DNA of 64,000 nt from Mucilaginibacter achroorhodeus (GCF_007846095.1 NZ_VOEI01000003.1:248001-312000), one strand, 5' to 3'; shown: positions 33,184 through 43,725, counted from the stretch's first letter. Translations and numbers: made by a program. The notes: generated by a model not told the origin, from the sequence alone.

Positions 33184-33518
33184 TGGCATACTATGAAGCT
33201 CTTTTGAACAAGGTACGCGAGGCATTGATGGAGCTACCATCGGTAGAAGAGAAAGCCATGTTTGGCGGCGTTTGCTTTATGGTTGATGATAAAATGTGTA
33301 TCTGCGTTAAAGATACCCACATGATGTGCCGCGTTGGTGCAGCAATTGCAGAAGCTGCTGCAGAACAAAATGCCGTAAGCATCATGAACCGTGGCGGGCG
33401 CGTTATGAAAGATTATATCTACGTAGAAGAACCGGCCTGGGTAAGGCCCACCGATTTTGACCACTGGATCAAGCTGTCCCTGGCCTTCAACAAGATGGCC
33501 AAGGCATCTAAGAAATGA
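33183..33518 (+). CDS. TfoX N-terminal domain protein
   Basis: A 111-residue protein matching only the N-terminal domain of TfoX/Sxy: YYEALLNKVREALMELPSVEEKAMFGGVCFMVDDKMCICV in pieces. In gamma-proteobacteria full-length TfoX governs competence. Stand-alone N-domains in Bacteroidota have no known role. The start was set at ATG 33183-33185. It shares one base with the GH92 stop (TAATG), so its translation may depend on ribosomes reaching that stop, which the amber codon upstream would block. A longer upstream frame (from 33123) is not family-like. Confidence 0.87.
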   Translation: MAYYEALLNKVREALMELPSVEEKAMFGGVCFMVDDKMCICVKDTHMMCRVGAAIAEAAAEQNAVSIMNRGGRVMKDYIYVEEPAWVRPTDFDHWIKLSLAFNKMAKASKK

Positions 33519-33536
33519 TCATTGAGGGCTTTCGAG

Positions 33537-34382
33537 CTACTTCTCCCATCCTGTTTCTTTAAGTGCCGGATCGTTTTCTTTTGCGAGAAAGTCGTTATTA
33601 GATAACGATTCTGCCTGCCAATTCAGTACCGCGTCGTCTGGTACCACGTCTATCGGCGTTTTCCACGACGTAGACGTTTCTGCATAGGCCAGGTTACTTT
33701 GCAGCGAGTAACATGAAATAATGCTCCAGCGCGGCGCATCTGATAAGTTTGCTTCAGAGCGGTGCAAAAGGTTGCTGTGAAAGAACAATGCATCACCGGG
33801 CTGTAATTCACAGTACACAATCGGCATAGTCTGCAGCGCATTGTTCACCATCACCATATCGGCACCTACCTGCTCGCCTGCAAAACCGTGGTTAACGCGG
33901 CCTAATTTGTGCGAGCCTTTGATCACCTGCAAACATCCATTCTCTTTATTTGCAGCCGTTAGCGCAACCATTACGCTCATCAGCTGATCCGGAAACATAA
34001 ATTGATTTTTGTACCAATAGCCATAATCCTGATGCCACTCCCAGGCGCCGCCAACACGCGGCTCTTTTTGCATCAGCTTAGAGTGGAAATGACAGACCGG
34101 GGCATCGCCATCTAACAACTCCGCAACGCGGTTAATCATTTTTTCACTTCTGGTCAAATAACCAAATACATCATTACCCGGCGTAAACCAAAGCGAAAGG
34201 CGCGTTTTCTTACCGCTTTGATCGTTCAGATCCAAAGCATTTTTGCTCATGGCATCATCGTTCAAAGCAGTACTATAAAGCCTGTCAATCTCTTCCGGTG
34301 AACAAAAGTTACGGACAATGAGGTAGCCGTCGCTCTGATAGGCTTTAAGTTCCTGAGCTGTAAATGCAGGTTGGTTTTGCAT
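33537..34382 (-). CDS. Phytanoyl-CoA dioxygenase (PhyH) family protein
   Basis: A 281-residue iron(II)/2-oxoglutarate-dependent oxygenase of the PhyH superfamily. The HxD part of the iron triad lies in WEWHQDYGYW, and the distal His in FFHSNLLHRSEAN, near an Arg that would hold 2-oxoglutarate. The N-terminal YQSDGYLIVRNFCSPEEID is typical. The substrate is unknown; family members hydroxylate lipids, ectoine or natural products. Start ATG 34380-34382 was preferred over an upstream TTG that adds 12 residues. No clear operon partner: it is convergent with the TfoX-like gene and divergent from the HMA-AraC gene. Confidence 0.88.
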   Translation of the reverse strand: MQNQPAFTAQELKAYQSDGYLIVRNFCSPEEIDRLYSTALNDDAMSKNALDLNDQSGKKTRLSLWFTPGNDVFGYLTRSEKMINRVAELLDGDAPVCHFHSKLMQKEPRVGGAWEWHQDYGYWYKNQFMFPDQLMSVMVALTAANKENGCLQVIKGSHKLGRVNHGFAGEQVGADMVMVNNALQTMPIVYCELQPGDALFFHSNLLHRSEANLSDAPRWSIISCYSLQSNLAYAETSTSWKTPIDVVPDDAVLNWQAESLSNNDFLAKENDPALKETGWEK

Positions 34383-34471
34383 AGCAGTAAATAATTGGTA
34401 AGTAAATTTAAGCAACAAAAAACGTTAAGCCTAACCATGCTATAGCTAAATATTTAATTTAGCAGGTATCA

Positions 34472-35032
34472 ATGAAACTCTTTATCAAAAATATGGTGTG
34501 CAGCCGTTGTAAAATGGCGGTGACGGCCGAGCTTGAAAAGGCAGGATTAAAACCCCTATCAATTGAGTTGGGCGAAGTTGATATTGCCGGCGACCCATCT
34601 GAGGCAACCCTAACGGAGCTCAATGAAAACCTGAAGCATCTGGGTTTTGAATTGATAGATGATCGCAGGGGCCGCATCATAGAACAAATTAAAAATACCA
34701 TCGTCGGCCTCATCCACCACGGTGATGGATTGCACGGCGTTAATCTCTCCACCTATCTTTCAGACAAGTTGAATTTAGATTACGGTTACCTAAGTAATCT
34801 TTTTTCGGAGATAGAAGGTGGTACCATTGAGAAATACTTTATTGCCCAAAAGATTGAAAAAGTTAAGGAGCTGATCATGTATGATGAACTTACTTTATCA
34901 CAAATTGCTAATGAATTAGGATACAGCAGCGTGGCGCATTTATCCTCGCAATTTAAAAAGCAAACCGGCCTCACTCCTTCTTTTTATCGTTCACTTAAAG
35001 AAAATAAACGCCGCAATATTGAGGACCTGTAA
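34472..35032 (+). CDS. HMA-AraC fusion transcriptional regulator
   Basis: A 186-residue protein joining an N-terminal heavy-metal-associated-like domain (1-70, with NMVCSRCKMAV, Cys10 and Cys13) to a C-terminal AraC-type helix-turn-helix (about 85-180, LTLSQIANELGYSSVAHLSSQFKKQTGLTP). The CxxC pair sits where copper chaperones bind Cu(I), so it is probably a metal sensor (inference). It is followed at 78 nt by a gene for an HMA-membrane protein with the same type of CxxC, and the two may form a sensor-effector pair. The sequence supports both domains; the metal is not known. Confidence 0.86.
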   Translation: MKLFIKNMVCSRCKMAVTAELEKAGLKPLSIELGEVDIAGDPSEATLTELNENLKHLGFELIDDRRGRIIEQIKNTIVGLIHHGDGLHGVNLSTYLSDKLNLDYGYLSNLFSEIEGGTIEKYFIAQKIEKVKELIMYDELTLSQIANELGYSSVAHLSSQFKKQTGLTPSFYRSLKENKRRNIEDL

Positions 35033-35110
35033 AAGTTATAAACCTTTCCTGTAATTATGTAAAGAGTGCAACAACCGGTTAGGTATCTTTGTATCATAAA
35101 ATTATTAAAG

Positions 35111-35851
35111 ATGACACATACCTATAATATAACCGGCATGACCTGTGCCGGCTGCCAGTATAAAGTACAAACGCTGCTTGGCAAGGTGCCCGGTGTAACT
35201 GATGTTAATATTGATCTTGAAAAAGGAACGGGAGATGTTACCATGTCGCGCCATGTAGATGCAGCTGAATTAAAAGCCGCCCTGGCGGATTATCCTAAGT
35301 ACACGCTTACAGAAGTAAACACGCATAAAACGGCTGCTGTTCCGGTTATTGCAGATGAGGCAGACAACAGATCATTTGTGCAAACCTACAAACCTGTGCT
35401 TTTGATATTCGCTTATATAACCGGCTTATCAATACTCATCACCGCAACTAACGGTGGCGACTGGATGATGGGCATGCGTATATTTATGGGCGGCTTCTTC
35501 CTCATCTTTTCATTTTTTAAGATGCTGGATATTTCCTCGTTTGCCGATAGCTATGCCATGTACGATATTGTTGCTAAAAAGGTACGCGCCTGGGGTTATG
35601 TATACGTATTTGTAGAGCTGGGTTTGGGAGTAGCCTATGCTATAAATTTTAATCCCTTTATAACCAATTTAGTTACACTAATTGTGATGGTAGTGAGCAT
35701 CATCGGTGTACTGCAAAGCGTGTTCAATAAAAGAGCGATCAAATGCGCTTGTTTAGGATCGGTGTTTAATCTGCCCATGAGCACCATAACCATTATCGAA
35801 GACGGTTTGATGATAGCAATGAGCGCTGTAATGCTGGCGCTTACGGTTTAA
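35111..35851 (+). CDS. HMA domain plus multi-pass membrane protein
   Basis: A 246-residue protein with an HMA domain at 1-68 (ITGMTCAGCQYK, Cys12 and Cys15) and then about four to five membrane helices (about 98-235) resembling the MauE/DoxX redox-associated fold. A second Cys pair lies at the membrane edge (KCACLGSVFNLP). It may move or reduce copper or another soft metal at the inner membrane; this is inference. The start was set at ATG 35111, which begins the HMA fold; an upstream frame adds 15 unrelated residues. It is probably co-expressed with the HMA-AraC regulator just upstream. Confidence 0.84.
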   Translation: MTHTYNITGMTCAGCQYKVQTLLGKVPGVTDVNIDLEKGTGDVTMSRHVDAAELKAALADYPKYTLTEVNTHKTAAVPVIADEADNRSFVQTYKPVLLIFAYITGLSILITATNGGDWMMGMRIFMGGFFLIFSFFKMLDISSFADSYAMYDIVAKKVRAWGYVYVFVELGLGVAYAINFNPFITNLVTLIVMVVSIIGVLQSVFNKRAIKCACLGSVFNLPMSTITIIEDGLMIAMSAVMLALTV

Positions 35852-35856
35852 GCTGT

Positions 35857-37485
35857 TTAGCTCCAATCAAATGTAACAACCTTCCCGTCAAGCTTCCATT
35901 TGGTGGGTTGATTGGTTTCCATCCAATCGAGGGGTTCACCAACAGGCTGCGGTTTAGCCGCTTCCGCGAAGGCTCTCCTGATAGCAACTTTGTGTTCGGC
36001 ATTCAGGAAAGATGGATCAGCAGAAATAAATAAAGGCGATCCGCTTTGCGCCACTAATTGCAGCCATTGCTTGGTCCTGTGCCATGCAACATCTTTGGTT
36101 ATACCCACACAATCACCATCAGCGGCGTAAAAGGTATTGTTCTGTGGCAGCCTGTATGCCAGCGTATTAACGCCCATTTTACGGGTACGCTCCCACTCTT
36201 TGCCGCTGGTGTCATCACCAATTCGGTTCAGCTCAAACAAACCGGCCGATAAATGGCTCATGGTATTACAACCGATGAGGTACATATTACCGGCACTTTC
36301 CCGGATAGCCCTGTACATATTCAGGATGATCTCCGCATTGGTTTTAGTTTGATCGGCAAAGTGCCAACCCGGTTGCGTAAGGTCTTTTCCCATTTGCATC
36401 CCCCACCTGCCAAATATGTCCCATGAGCTAAAATCGTGCTTCACCATTTCATAACCCCATTGCCGGTACAAGGATATGTTATGTTTAATCTGCTCAATGT
36501 TTTCCTGTATCGATGGGTCTAAAATCGGCGATTTCACATCATCGCGGTTTTTTATCGTTGGCGCCAATCTGCTTTTAGGGGTATCTAAGCGGGCTATCAA
36601 CGGCCTTGTCCATAAGCCGGGGCGCATACCCATAACTTTTATTTCGCCAGCCATTTTAGCCATATCCTCAAATTTCTCGTTATGTTTTGAGAAATCATCA
36701 GCCTGCTCCCAGCCATCATCAATTACAGAGAATGGCTTGTTGCCACTCGCGGCAAATTCAGACATGGCTTTGGTAAACTCATTGATAAATTTTTGCGAAT
36801 TGTTACCATAAGCAAAATACCAATCATTTATACCGTATACAGGCTGTTTTGGCAAACGAGGGCGCTCGCACATCATTTTGCAGAAACGGGTTGTGGTAGC
36901 AAACGCATTCTCGCCTGCACGACTCATCGTAGTTACAATGTCCGCGCCATGTAATTTACGGTTACCTAACTTAACACCTTCCCCCCCGGATTGGGTATCT
37001 AAGGTCAACGCTATTGTATCGGGCTTAATACCCCACCAGCAAATTGTACTGCATCCGGTTTTTACGCCAAAACCCGCAGTTTGCTTATCATCGTGCAGCA
37101 TTACATACCACGGTTTTTTTGTATCAGCATCAGGGGCTTTCCAGCCTAAGTCGCCGTAAGAACGTTCCCAGTGGTCGCCAAGTACTTTGCCGTATTGCCT
37201 GGTTTGATATTTCCAAACCAAACGCACACCTTTCAGATCAGCAGTTGGTGATTGAATATAAACACCTTTAGAATTGCTGTTTGATTTGATCTCTATAGTT
37301 ATCCCTTTATCCGAGAACTCATTTCCCCGGCGTTTAAGCATAAACCAATCGCCATCTGCCATTGCCCAAACTTCATCAGGGTCATTAACAAGTTGTACGC
37401 CACCTGCAGTTGCGTAAGTAATACGGCTGTAAAGTGTTGCTGCTAAAACTGTTGATGACAGTTTAATGAAGTTGCGTCTTAGCAT
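35857..37485 (-). CDS. Tat-exported clan GH-D glycosidase (alpha-galactosidase-like)
   Basis: A 542-residue protein with a Tat-type signal (RRNFIKLSSTVLAA, twin Arg at 3-4). The N-terminal part is a beta domain and the centre a TIM barrel with YGINDWYFAYGNN, PFSVIDDGWEQ, MRPGLWTRPLIA and YEMVKHDFSSWDIFGR. The Lys-His-Asp segment supplies the likely nucleophile Asp, as in GH27/GH36 enzymes. It probably cleaves alpha-linked galactose or a related sugar in the periplasm. The exact family is unsure. Start ATG 37483-37485 puts the twin-Arg motif at the very N-terminus; a TTG 12 nt upstream is less likely. Confidence 0.83.
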   Translation of the reverse strand: MLRRNFIKLSSTVLAATLYSRITYATAGGVQLVNDPDEVWAMADGDWFMLKRRGNEFSDKGITIEIKSNSNSKGVYIQSPTADLKGVRLVWKYQTRQYGKVLGDHWERSYGDLGWKAPDADTKKPWYVMLHDDKQTAGFGVKTGCSTICWWGIKPDTIALTLDTQSGGEGVKLGNRKLHGADIVTTMSRAGENAFATTTRFCKMMCERPRLPKQPVYGINDWYFAYGNNSQKFINEFTKAMSEFAASGNKPFSVIDDGWEQADDFSKHNEKFEDMAKMAGEIKVMGMRPGLWTRPLIARLDTPKSRLAPTIKNRDDVKSPILDPSIQENIEQIKHNISLYRQWGYEMVKHDFSSWDIFGRWGMQMGKDLTQPGWHFADQTKTNAEIILNMYRAIRESAGNMYLIGCNTMSHLSAGLFELNRIGDDTSGKEWERTRKMGVNTLAYRLPQNNTFYAADGDCVGITKDVAWHRTKQWLQLVAQSGSPLFISADPSFLNAEHKVAIRRAFAEAAKPQPVGEPLDWMETNQPTKWKLDGKVVTFDWS

Positions 37486-37548
37486 AATATTTGGCAAATG
37501 TTTGGGCGCTCAAGATATAAAATAATCATACAAAAGTTTGTAACAAAT

Positions 37549-37556
37549 TAGCTTTG
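37549..37556 (+). promoter_or_regulatory. Candidate -7 element for lepB
   Basis: TAGCTTTG fits TAnnTTTG and lies 46 nt before the lepB ATG. No TTG stands at the usual -33 position, so support is partial. Confidence 0.4.
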
Positions 37557-37601
37557 CTGCGCTCCAATAACTACGCATTCTTAAATCTAAATTGCAGCCA
37601 T

Positions 37602-38705
37602 ATGAACTGGAAATTTTTTTCGAGAAAAAAAGCAGCTGATAAACCGCGTAAAAGCGTTTTCCGTGAATGGGTTGACGCTATTGTTTTTGCAGTTGTTGCT
37701 TCTACCATTATTCGCTGTTTACTGTTCTCGGCGTATGCCATTCCATCAGCATCTATGGAAGGTAGTTTGCTTACAGGCGACTATCTCTTTGTAAGTAAGA
37801 TTGCTTACGGTGCGCGCATGCCCATGACGCCGATATCTATCCCATTTCTGGAGTCGACCATTTTTGACGGCAAAGTAAAAACGTATTGGGACGGCTGGCA
37901 GCTGGGTTACCACCGCTTGCCGGGTTTAGGCAATGTTGAAAGAGGTGATGCCGTTGTTTTCAATTACCCAGGTGAGGTTGTACCCCGCCCGGTAGATATG
38001 CGCGCGCACTTTATCAAGCGCTGCGTTGGTGTTGCCGGTGACGTTATTGAAATAAAAAATGGCAAAGTATACGCAAACGGAAAATATGAACCGCTTGCAC
38101 CTGAAGGCCAAACATCATACATGGTGACAACAGATGGAACAGACCTTAACCCAGATATGATCAGTAATCTTAAAATAGATGTCAGATTGCAATACAGCCC
38201 AAGCCTTTATGAGATGATCATCCCGCCGGCAAGTTTGGCTGAATTAAAGAGTTACTCCAATATTAAATCAATAAAAGAGGTTATAGAGCCCGCAGGAGAA
38301 TACAACGCACAGATCTTTCCGCATAATGAAAGATTCAAATGGAGCCAGGATAATTTTGGCCCTTTGACCCTTCCTAAGCGAGGTATGACCATTAAACTGA
38401 ATGATTCTACCATGGCGCTTTACAGCCATGCTATTGAAGCTTATGAGCATAATAAAATTGAAAGGAACGGCAATAACATAGTTATCAATGGCAAGCCTGC
38501 AGATAGCTATACCTTTAAAATGGATTATTACTGGATGATGGGCGATAACCGCCACAATTCTGAAGATTCGCGCTATTGGGGTTTTGTGCCGGAGGATCAC
38601 ATTGTTGGTAAGGCAAAAGTTGTATGGATGAGCACAGACAGTGCCGGTAGCGGATTAAACCATATACGTTGGAACAGGATATTTAAAGGAATAAAATCTT
38701 ACTAA
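37602..38705 (+). CDS. lepB: Signal peptidase I
   Basis: A 367-residue membrane serine protease that removes signal peptides of exported proteins. One N-terminal membrane helix (about 24-44), the catalytic Ser51 in AIPSASMEGSLL, the catalytic Lys139 in FIKRCVGVAGD, and the C-terminal box GDNRHNSEDSRYWGFVP are present. The region about 165-265 between the boxes is longer than in E. coli, as is common in Bacteroidota. Start ATG 37602 was preferred; an upstream TTG would add 16 residues. It is followed by a perfect terminator, so it is monocistronic. Confidence 0.96.
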   Translation: MNWKFFSRKKAADKPRKSVFREWVDAIVFAVVASTIIRCLLFSAYAIPSASMEGSLLTGDYLFVSKIAYGARMPMTPISIPFLESTIFDGKVKTYWDGWQLGYHRLPGLGNVERGDAVVFNYPGEVVPRPVDMRAHFIKRCVGVAGDVIEIKNGKVYANGKYEPLAPEGQTSYMVTTDGTDLNPDMISNLKIDVRLQYSPSLYEMIIPPASLAELKSYSNIKSIKEVIEPAGEYNAQIFPHNERFKWSQDNFGPLTLPKRGMTIKLNDSTMALYSHAIEAYEHNKIERNGNNIVINGKPADSYTFKMDYYWMMGDNRHNSEDSRYWGFVPEDHIVGKAKVVWMSTDSAGSGLNHIRWNRIFKGIKSY

Positions 38706-38721
38706 AATAACACTCATAAAA

Positions 38722-38752
38722 AACAGCATTGACTCATCAATGCTGTTTTTTT
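38722..38752 (+). terminator. Terminator of lepB
   Basis: A perfect 11-bp stem (38722-38732 and 38737-38747) with a 4-nt loop is followed by a T run, 17 nt after the lepB stop. Confidence 0.9.
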
Positions 38753-38875
38753 ATGCCGTAAGCGGGCGTTCAATAGCGAACAATTTAGTGTAACAATTCC
38801 GCGCAATACAAATTGTTATATATAGTTAAGGTATTGATTGTTAAATATTTATAACAATGGCATTTACTTTGATGC

Positions 38876-39226
38876 ATGGGTAATACATACCAAAGCATGA
38901 AAGAAACAAGGTATATTATAAGGCGTACTTTATCGCAGGAGCGGTTTGAGGTTTTGTGGACAAAGCACAAGAACGGACAAACCACATTAAAAGACCTTGC
39001 TGAAATGGATGAGATCATAAACCGGGATGCCGGCGTTAGGCGTTTTGTACTTGAGGAAATGGCTACACAAGATTTTCCGGGCAGAGATGAGAACCTAAAT
39101 CCACGCAACACTACTCAACCATCAGGCTTTTTAAACAAGCTATTGGCAAAAATAAAGTCCGTTTTTAAACGCTTATTTGGCCAAGAGCAGCAAACATCTT
39201 TTGTTAATTTTCCCAGCTCTTACTAA
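38876..39226 (+). CDS. Hypothetical protein
   Basis: A 116-residue protein not assigned to a family. Residues about 10-60 are helical and charged (RRTLSQERFEVLWTKHKNGQ, then LKDLAEMDEIINRD), and the C-terminal 40 residues are basic with amphipathic helix KLLAKIKSVFKRLFGQ, which could bind a membrane surface or nucleic acid. No signal peptide or Cys. An internal ATG at 38897 would give a shorter form. Its stop codon overlaps that of the convergent histidine kinase by 3 bases. Confidence 0.65.
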   Translation: MGNTYQSMKETRYIIRRTLSQERFEVLWTKHKNGQTTLKDLAEMDEIINRDAGVRRFVLEEMATQDFPGRDENLNPRNTTQPSGFLNKLLAKIKSVFKRLFGQEQQTSFVNFPSSY

Positions 39227-40788
39227 TCTATCGGCAGAGTAAACCAAAACTGGCTCCCCTCACCCCACTGGCTTTCTACTCCTATATTGCCGTCATGGCG
39301 TTTGATGATGTCTGAACTAATGTACAATCCAAGGCCCAGGCCCGAGAATTGGTGACCAAGCGCATCAACACGGTAGTACCTGTCAAACAAATGCGGCAAT
39401 TTCTCAGGGTTAATACCGATGCCGTAATCCTTTACAATCACTCTTGCATCGCTACCTACCTGCTCAAGGGTAATATCTATCTTTTTTGATTGTGGCGAAT
39501 ATTTGATAGCGTTGCCAACAAAGTTTACCAGTACCTGGTCAATACGGCGATAATCTGCATAAACGAACAATTCATCAGTACCGTTAATAGATATCTCATG
39601 ATCGCTGCCTTGACTGATATGGTCACAACTGTCTCTAACCAATTCAGAAAGGTTAAATCTGTTTTTGCTTAGCGCCAGTTGCCCCTGCTGTATCTTGGTA
39701 ACATTGAGCAAGTCGTCTAACAGATGTACAAGCTTATTCAAGTTATTGCCTGCCTTTGCAGTAAAGGTTTTAAATTTATCAGATACAGGCTCTGTTTTAA
39801 CCAGCTTCTGCAAAATTTGTAACGATGCATTTAATGATGTGATAGGCGTTTTTAATTCGTGACTGGCAACGCTGATGAACTCATCTTTACGCTTTTCAAT
39901 TTCTACATCATCCGTAATATCCTGCAAGGTTCCGCTAAACCGGGTGGCTTCACCACCCTGATCAAAGATCACCTTGCCTTTAGCCCGCACTACCCTCCGC
40001 TCACCAGACTGCAAACTGTTAACGGTATAAGAAATATCATAATTACCGTCAGAGCCGGCTTTCATAGTATCGACGATAGCATTGCTAACGCGCTCCCTAT
40101 CTTCAGGCACTATGGCTTCAATTGCGCTGGACAATGCAATTTCCGGGGTATGCGGCAAGCCAAACCAATCAGCTACACGCTTATTGGCTACGAACCTATT
40201 GGTTTTAGGGTCAAGTTCCCAAGTGCCCAGTTCTGCTGCCTCAATAGCAAATTGCAATTGAGTTGCCGTTTCATCTATGGTCTTTAATGCCTTTACGTTT
40301 GTAGTGGTCTCATGGCATATTACCAATGCACCGCCCGATGTACCATCTTCTGTTATTACGGGGCTGTAACTGTAGGTCCAGTAAACTTCATCGATCTTGC
40401 CATCCCTAAACATCGGTACCAGCTCATTTTCGCTGTAAGTCGATTCGCCATGCAGGGATCGCTCGATCTGCGGTTCAACTGCCGACCATATTTCCTGCCA
40501 GCTTTCTTTGCCACTACGACCCAAAGCCGACGGGTGTTTACCTGATGCCCCCAAACTTGGCCGGTAGGCGTCGTTGTAAAATTGGATATGATGTCTACCC
40601 CAAAACAAGAACATCGGGAAACGGGAACGTAGCATTGTGCTTACTGTAAGCAACAAGCTTTGCGGCCAGGTATCAGGCGTTCCTAAAGTAGTAGCAGACC
40701 AATCAAATGTGCGGATCCGTTCTCCCATCTCGCCACCACCCTCCAGATATTTATGATAAAGTGGCTGCGGGATCGTTTTCTCAGGCAT
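39223..40788 (-). CDS. PAS-domain sensor histidine kinase
   Basis: A 521-residue soluble sensor kinase with no membrane segment. Two PAS-like domains come first (about 25-170 and 185-300), then the HisKA dimerisation domain with phospho-acceptor His310 in SVASHELKTPI, then HATPase_c (about 400-521) with N-box, DYGIGINPEKLPHLFDRYYR and GLGLGLYIS. It has no receiver domain and no neighbouring response regulator, so its partner lies elsewhere. It should sense a cytoplasmic signal such as redox, light or a small ligand. The cofactor is not evident. Confidence 0.93.
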   Translation of the reverse strand: MPEKTIPQPLYHKYLEGGGEMGERIRTFDWSATTLGTPDTWPQSLLLTVSTMLRSRFPMFLFWGRHHIQFYNDAYRPSLGASGKHPSALGRSGKESWQEIWSAVEPQIERSLHGESTYSENELVPMFRDGKIDEVYWTYSYSPVITEDGTSGGALVICHETTTNVKALKTIDETATQLQFAIEAAELGTWELDPKTNRFVANKRVADWFGLPHTPEIALSSAIEAIVPEDRERVSNAIVDTMKAGSDGNYDISYTVNSLQSGERRVVRAKGKVIFDQGGEATRFSGTLQDITDDVEIEKRKDEFISVASHELKTPITSLNASLQILQKLVKTEPVSDKFKTFTAKAGNNLNKLVHLLDDLLNVTKIQQGQLALSKNRFNLSELVRDSCDHISQGSDHEISINGTDELFVYADYRRIDQVLVNFVGNAIKYSPQSKKIDITLEQVGSDARVIVKDYGIGINPEKLPHLFDRYYRVDALGHQFSGLGLGLYISSDIIKRHDGNIGVESQWGEGSQFWFTLPID

Positions 40789-40929
40789 GTAGATGTAAAT
40801 TGTTTATGGTTAAATTGTAAAGCTAAGTAAATGTTTTAGATAAAATCATTTATCCACTAACTGTAACTTTTTCATTTCAATTCGGGGCGTAAATTTAATT
40901 TTTTGATATTTAAGCAGCAATACTATAGC

Positions 40930-43725
40930 ATGAAGAAACTTCTACTCTTTGCCTTATCGATAATTCCATTCTATTCTTATTCTCAAAAAAAGCCGCTCGA
41001 TTTTAACGTATTTGATGGATGGCAGAACGTAACAGCCCAGCGTGTAAGCGATAATGGCAAATGGGTTGCTTTTGTGGTTAAGCCACAGGAAGGTGATGCA
41101 ACGCTACATGTGGTAAACAGCAATGGTAAGAACAAAACAAGCATAGCAAGGGCCGACACCGTACGGTTCACATCAGACAACAAATATGCTGTTTTTTTAA
41201 TACGTCCTTTTTATAAAGATTTAAGACAGGCAAAGATCAAAAAGAAAAAGCCGGCTGAGTTCCCAAAGGATACTTTGGGTATCATGTCGCTTACAGACGG
41301 TAGGATTCAAAAAATTCCTGCTATTAAAACTTTCAAAATAGCAGAAAAGTCGGCAGTGATAGCCTTCCTATCTCCTACTGATACGTTGAAGAAACCGGCT
41401 ACGTCCGATACTTCAAAAAAATCCATAGCTAATACTATCGCGCCACCTGTTAAAGAGGGTGCAGAACTTACCGTGCAGAAGTTACCGAACGGTAAAACAA
41501 GGCAGTTTCAAAACGTTAGTGACTTCCAACTTAGTAAAAATGGTAAATGGCTTGCCTACTCGGTAACTGCTCCTAAGAAAAATAAAAGTGTTCAGTCCGG
41601 TTTGTTCATCTACGATGTTGATCATAATGTAGTAAAGCTGTTGAGCACAGGTAAAGGCAATTATAAAAGCATAGCATTTGATGATCATGGTAAGCAATTA
41701 GCCTTTGCTGCGGAGAAAAATCCTGAGAAAGCTCAGGTGAAGCCATTTAAACTTTATTATTACAGCCAGGGAAAGGATAGCGCCGTTGTGATTGCAGCGG
41801 AAGGCAGCGCCGGCATGCCTCTGAAATGGTCGGTAAGTGGTGATGCCCGCATTCAATTTAGCAAGAGTGGCGCTAAGCTTTTTTTTGGAACGGCCCCAAT
41901 TCCTAAACTTGTAGATACCACACTCGTGGATTTTGAACATGCCCGTTTAGATGTCTGGAATTATAAAGATGATTACCTGCAGCCGCAGCAACTAAAAAAC
42001 CTTCAGCGCGATCTTAAACGGAGCTACCAGGCGGTTATTAATTTAAAAGAAGCTTCACGTAAAGTGATACAGCTGGGCGATGTTGGTGTACGCGATATTA
42101 TGCTGGCTGATAATAATAAGGATGCCCCCTTTGCTTTAGGCCTTACAGATACCGGCGCCCGTGTACAATCGCAATGGGAAGGTAGCTCACAGCAGATAGC
42201 TTACCTCATAAATACCACTACCGGCCAGCGACAAAGGATCAATGACAGACTTAAAGCTCGTTATAGTATTTCACCTGACGGCAACTTTGTGCTTTGGTTT
42301 GATAGTGGGATGCAAAAGTGGTTCACTTACGATGTGAACACCGGCAAGAAAAAAAATATCACATCAGCCATTACCACCAAACTTGGAGATGAAGAAAATG
42401 ATGTACCGGATGATCCTTCATCGTACGGGGTTGCGGGTTGGGAAGCCAGGGACAAGCACGTTCTGATCTACGACAGGTACGACATCTGGAAGATAGACCC
42501 TACTACAGGCCGCGCCAACAACTTTACAGATGCAACAGGCAGGCGCAATAAAATTGAATTCAGGTACAATCCAGCCGACCCGGATGAGAAGTTCATCCCA
42601 ACCAAATCTACATTATGGTTGATTGCCCAGGACGATAAAACAAAACGATGGGGTTACTATACCAAACCTATAGCAGGCGAAGGTGAGCCCAAATTAGTAA
42701 CCATGGAAGCCATGAAATACAGCGATCTTTTAAAAGCTAAAGATGCCGATGTATTTATCTATACAAAGGAAAGCTACACAAAATCACCAGACCTTTACGT
42801 TTCCGGCAATCTAAAGCAGGAGGTGAAGCTCAGCGATATTAATCCGCAGCAAACAAAATATAATTGGGGCACTGCCGAATTGGTGGAATGGACTACGCCG
42901 AAAGGACATAAATCCAGAGGTATTTTATACAAGCCGGAAAATTTTGATCCGTCAAAACGTTACTCGCTAATTGCTTATTTTTATGAAAAGCTTACAGATG
43001 GTTTGTATAACTATATTCCACCTGCGCCTACCCCTTCAAGGTTACCTATTAGCTGGTTTGTAAGTAACGGCTATCTGGTTTTTGCGCCGGATATTAGTTA
43101 TGAGGCGGGGCATCCGGGAGCATCAGCCGTAGAATACATCAACTCAGGTGTCGAAGCATTGAAGAAAAATCCTTGGGTTGATGGGAGCCATATAGGCATA
43201 CAAGGGCAAAGCTGGGGTGGCTACCAAGTGGCCTACCTCATTACTCAAACTAATATGTATGCAGCGGCCTGGGCAGGGGCGCCCGTTGCCAACATGACAT
43301 CAGCCTACGGTGGCATTCGCTGGGAAAGCGGTGTTAACAGGCAGTTTCAGTATGAAAAAACACAAAGCCGTATTGGCGCTACCCTTTGGGATAAGCCGGA
43401 ACTGTACATTGAAAACTCACCATTATTTCAATTACCCAAAGTTAAAACGCCTGTTGTTATCATGAGCAACGATGCCGATGGCGCTGTGCCGTGGTACCAG
43501 GGTATAGAAATGTTTACTGCCCTTCGCCGTTTAGGTAAGCCGGTGTGGCTTCTGCAGTACAATGATGAGGCCCACAACCTCGTAAAACGTCAAAACCGCA
43601 AAGACATCACTGTACGAGAAGCACAGTTTTTTGATCATTACTTAAAAGGTGCACCAATGCCGGTTTGGATGGATAAAGGCGTGCCTGCAGTTGATAAGGG
43701 TAAGGACTGGGGATTAGGGTATTAA
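40930..43725 (+). CDS. Prolyl oligopeptidase-family (S9) secreted peptidase
   Basis: A 931-residue exported serine peptidase with signal peptide (1-19, SYSQ). Residues about 25-620 form a beta-propeller-like region with WD/TolB-type repeats, and the last about 290 residues are the alpha/beta-hydrolase domain. The triad is complete: Ser761 in [12 protein letters not shown], Asp850 in [12 protein letters not shown] and His882 in DEAHNL. It cleaves peptides, probably dipeptides or small oligopeptides, in the periplasm. Start ATG 40930 gives the signal peptide at the N-terminus; an upstream TTG adds nine residues. It is a single gene. Confidence 0.93.
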   Translation: MKKLLLFALSIIPFYSYSQKKPLDFNVFDGWQNVTAQRVSDNGKWVAFVVKPQEGDATLHVVNSNGKNKTSIARADTVRFTSDNKYAVFLIRPFYKDLRQAKIKKKKPAEFPKDTLGIMSLTDGRIQKIPAIKTFKIAEKSAVIAFLSPTDTLKKPATSDTSKKSIANTIAPPVKEGAELTVQKLPNGKTRQFQNVSDFQLSKNGKWLAYSVTAPKKNKSVQSGLFIYDVDHNVVKLLSTGKGNYKSIAFDDHGKQLAFAAEKNPEKAQVKPFKLYYYSQGKDSAVVIAAEGSAGMPLKWSVSGDARIQFSKSGAKLFFGTAPIPKLVDTTLVDFEHARLDVWNYKDDYLQPQQLKNLQRDLKRSYQAVINLKEASRKVIQLGDVGVRDIMLADNNKDAPFALGLTDTGARVQSQWEGSSQQIAYLINTTTGQRQRINDRLKARYSISPDGNFVLWFDSGMQKWFTYDVNTGKKKNITSAITTKLGDEENDVPDDPSSYGVAGWEARDKHVLIYDRYDIWKIDPTTGRANNFTDATGRRNKIEFRYNPADPDEKFIPTKSTLWLIAQDDKTKRWGYYTKPIAGEGEPKLVTMEAMKYSDLLKAKDADVFIYTKESYTKSPDLYVSGNLKQEVKLSDINPQQTKYNWGTAELVEWTTPKGHKSRGILYKPENFDPSKRYSLIAYFYEKLTDGLYNYIPPAPTPSRLPISWFVSNGYLVFAPDISYEAGHPGASAVEYINSGVEALKKNPWVDGSHIGIQGQSWGGYQVAYLITQTNMYAAAWAGAPVANMTSAYGGIRWESGVNRQFQYEKTQSRIGATLWDKPELYIENSPLFQLPKVKTPVVIMSNDADGAVPWYQGIEMFTALRRLGKPVWLLQYNDEAHNLVKRQNRKDITVREAQFFDHYLKGAPMPVWMDKGVPAVDKGKDWGLGY

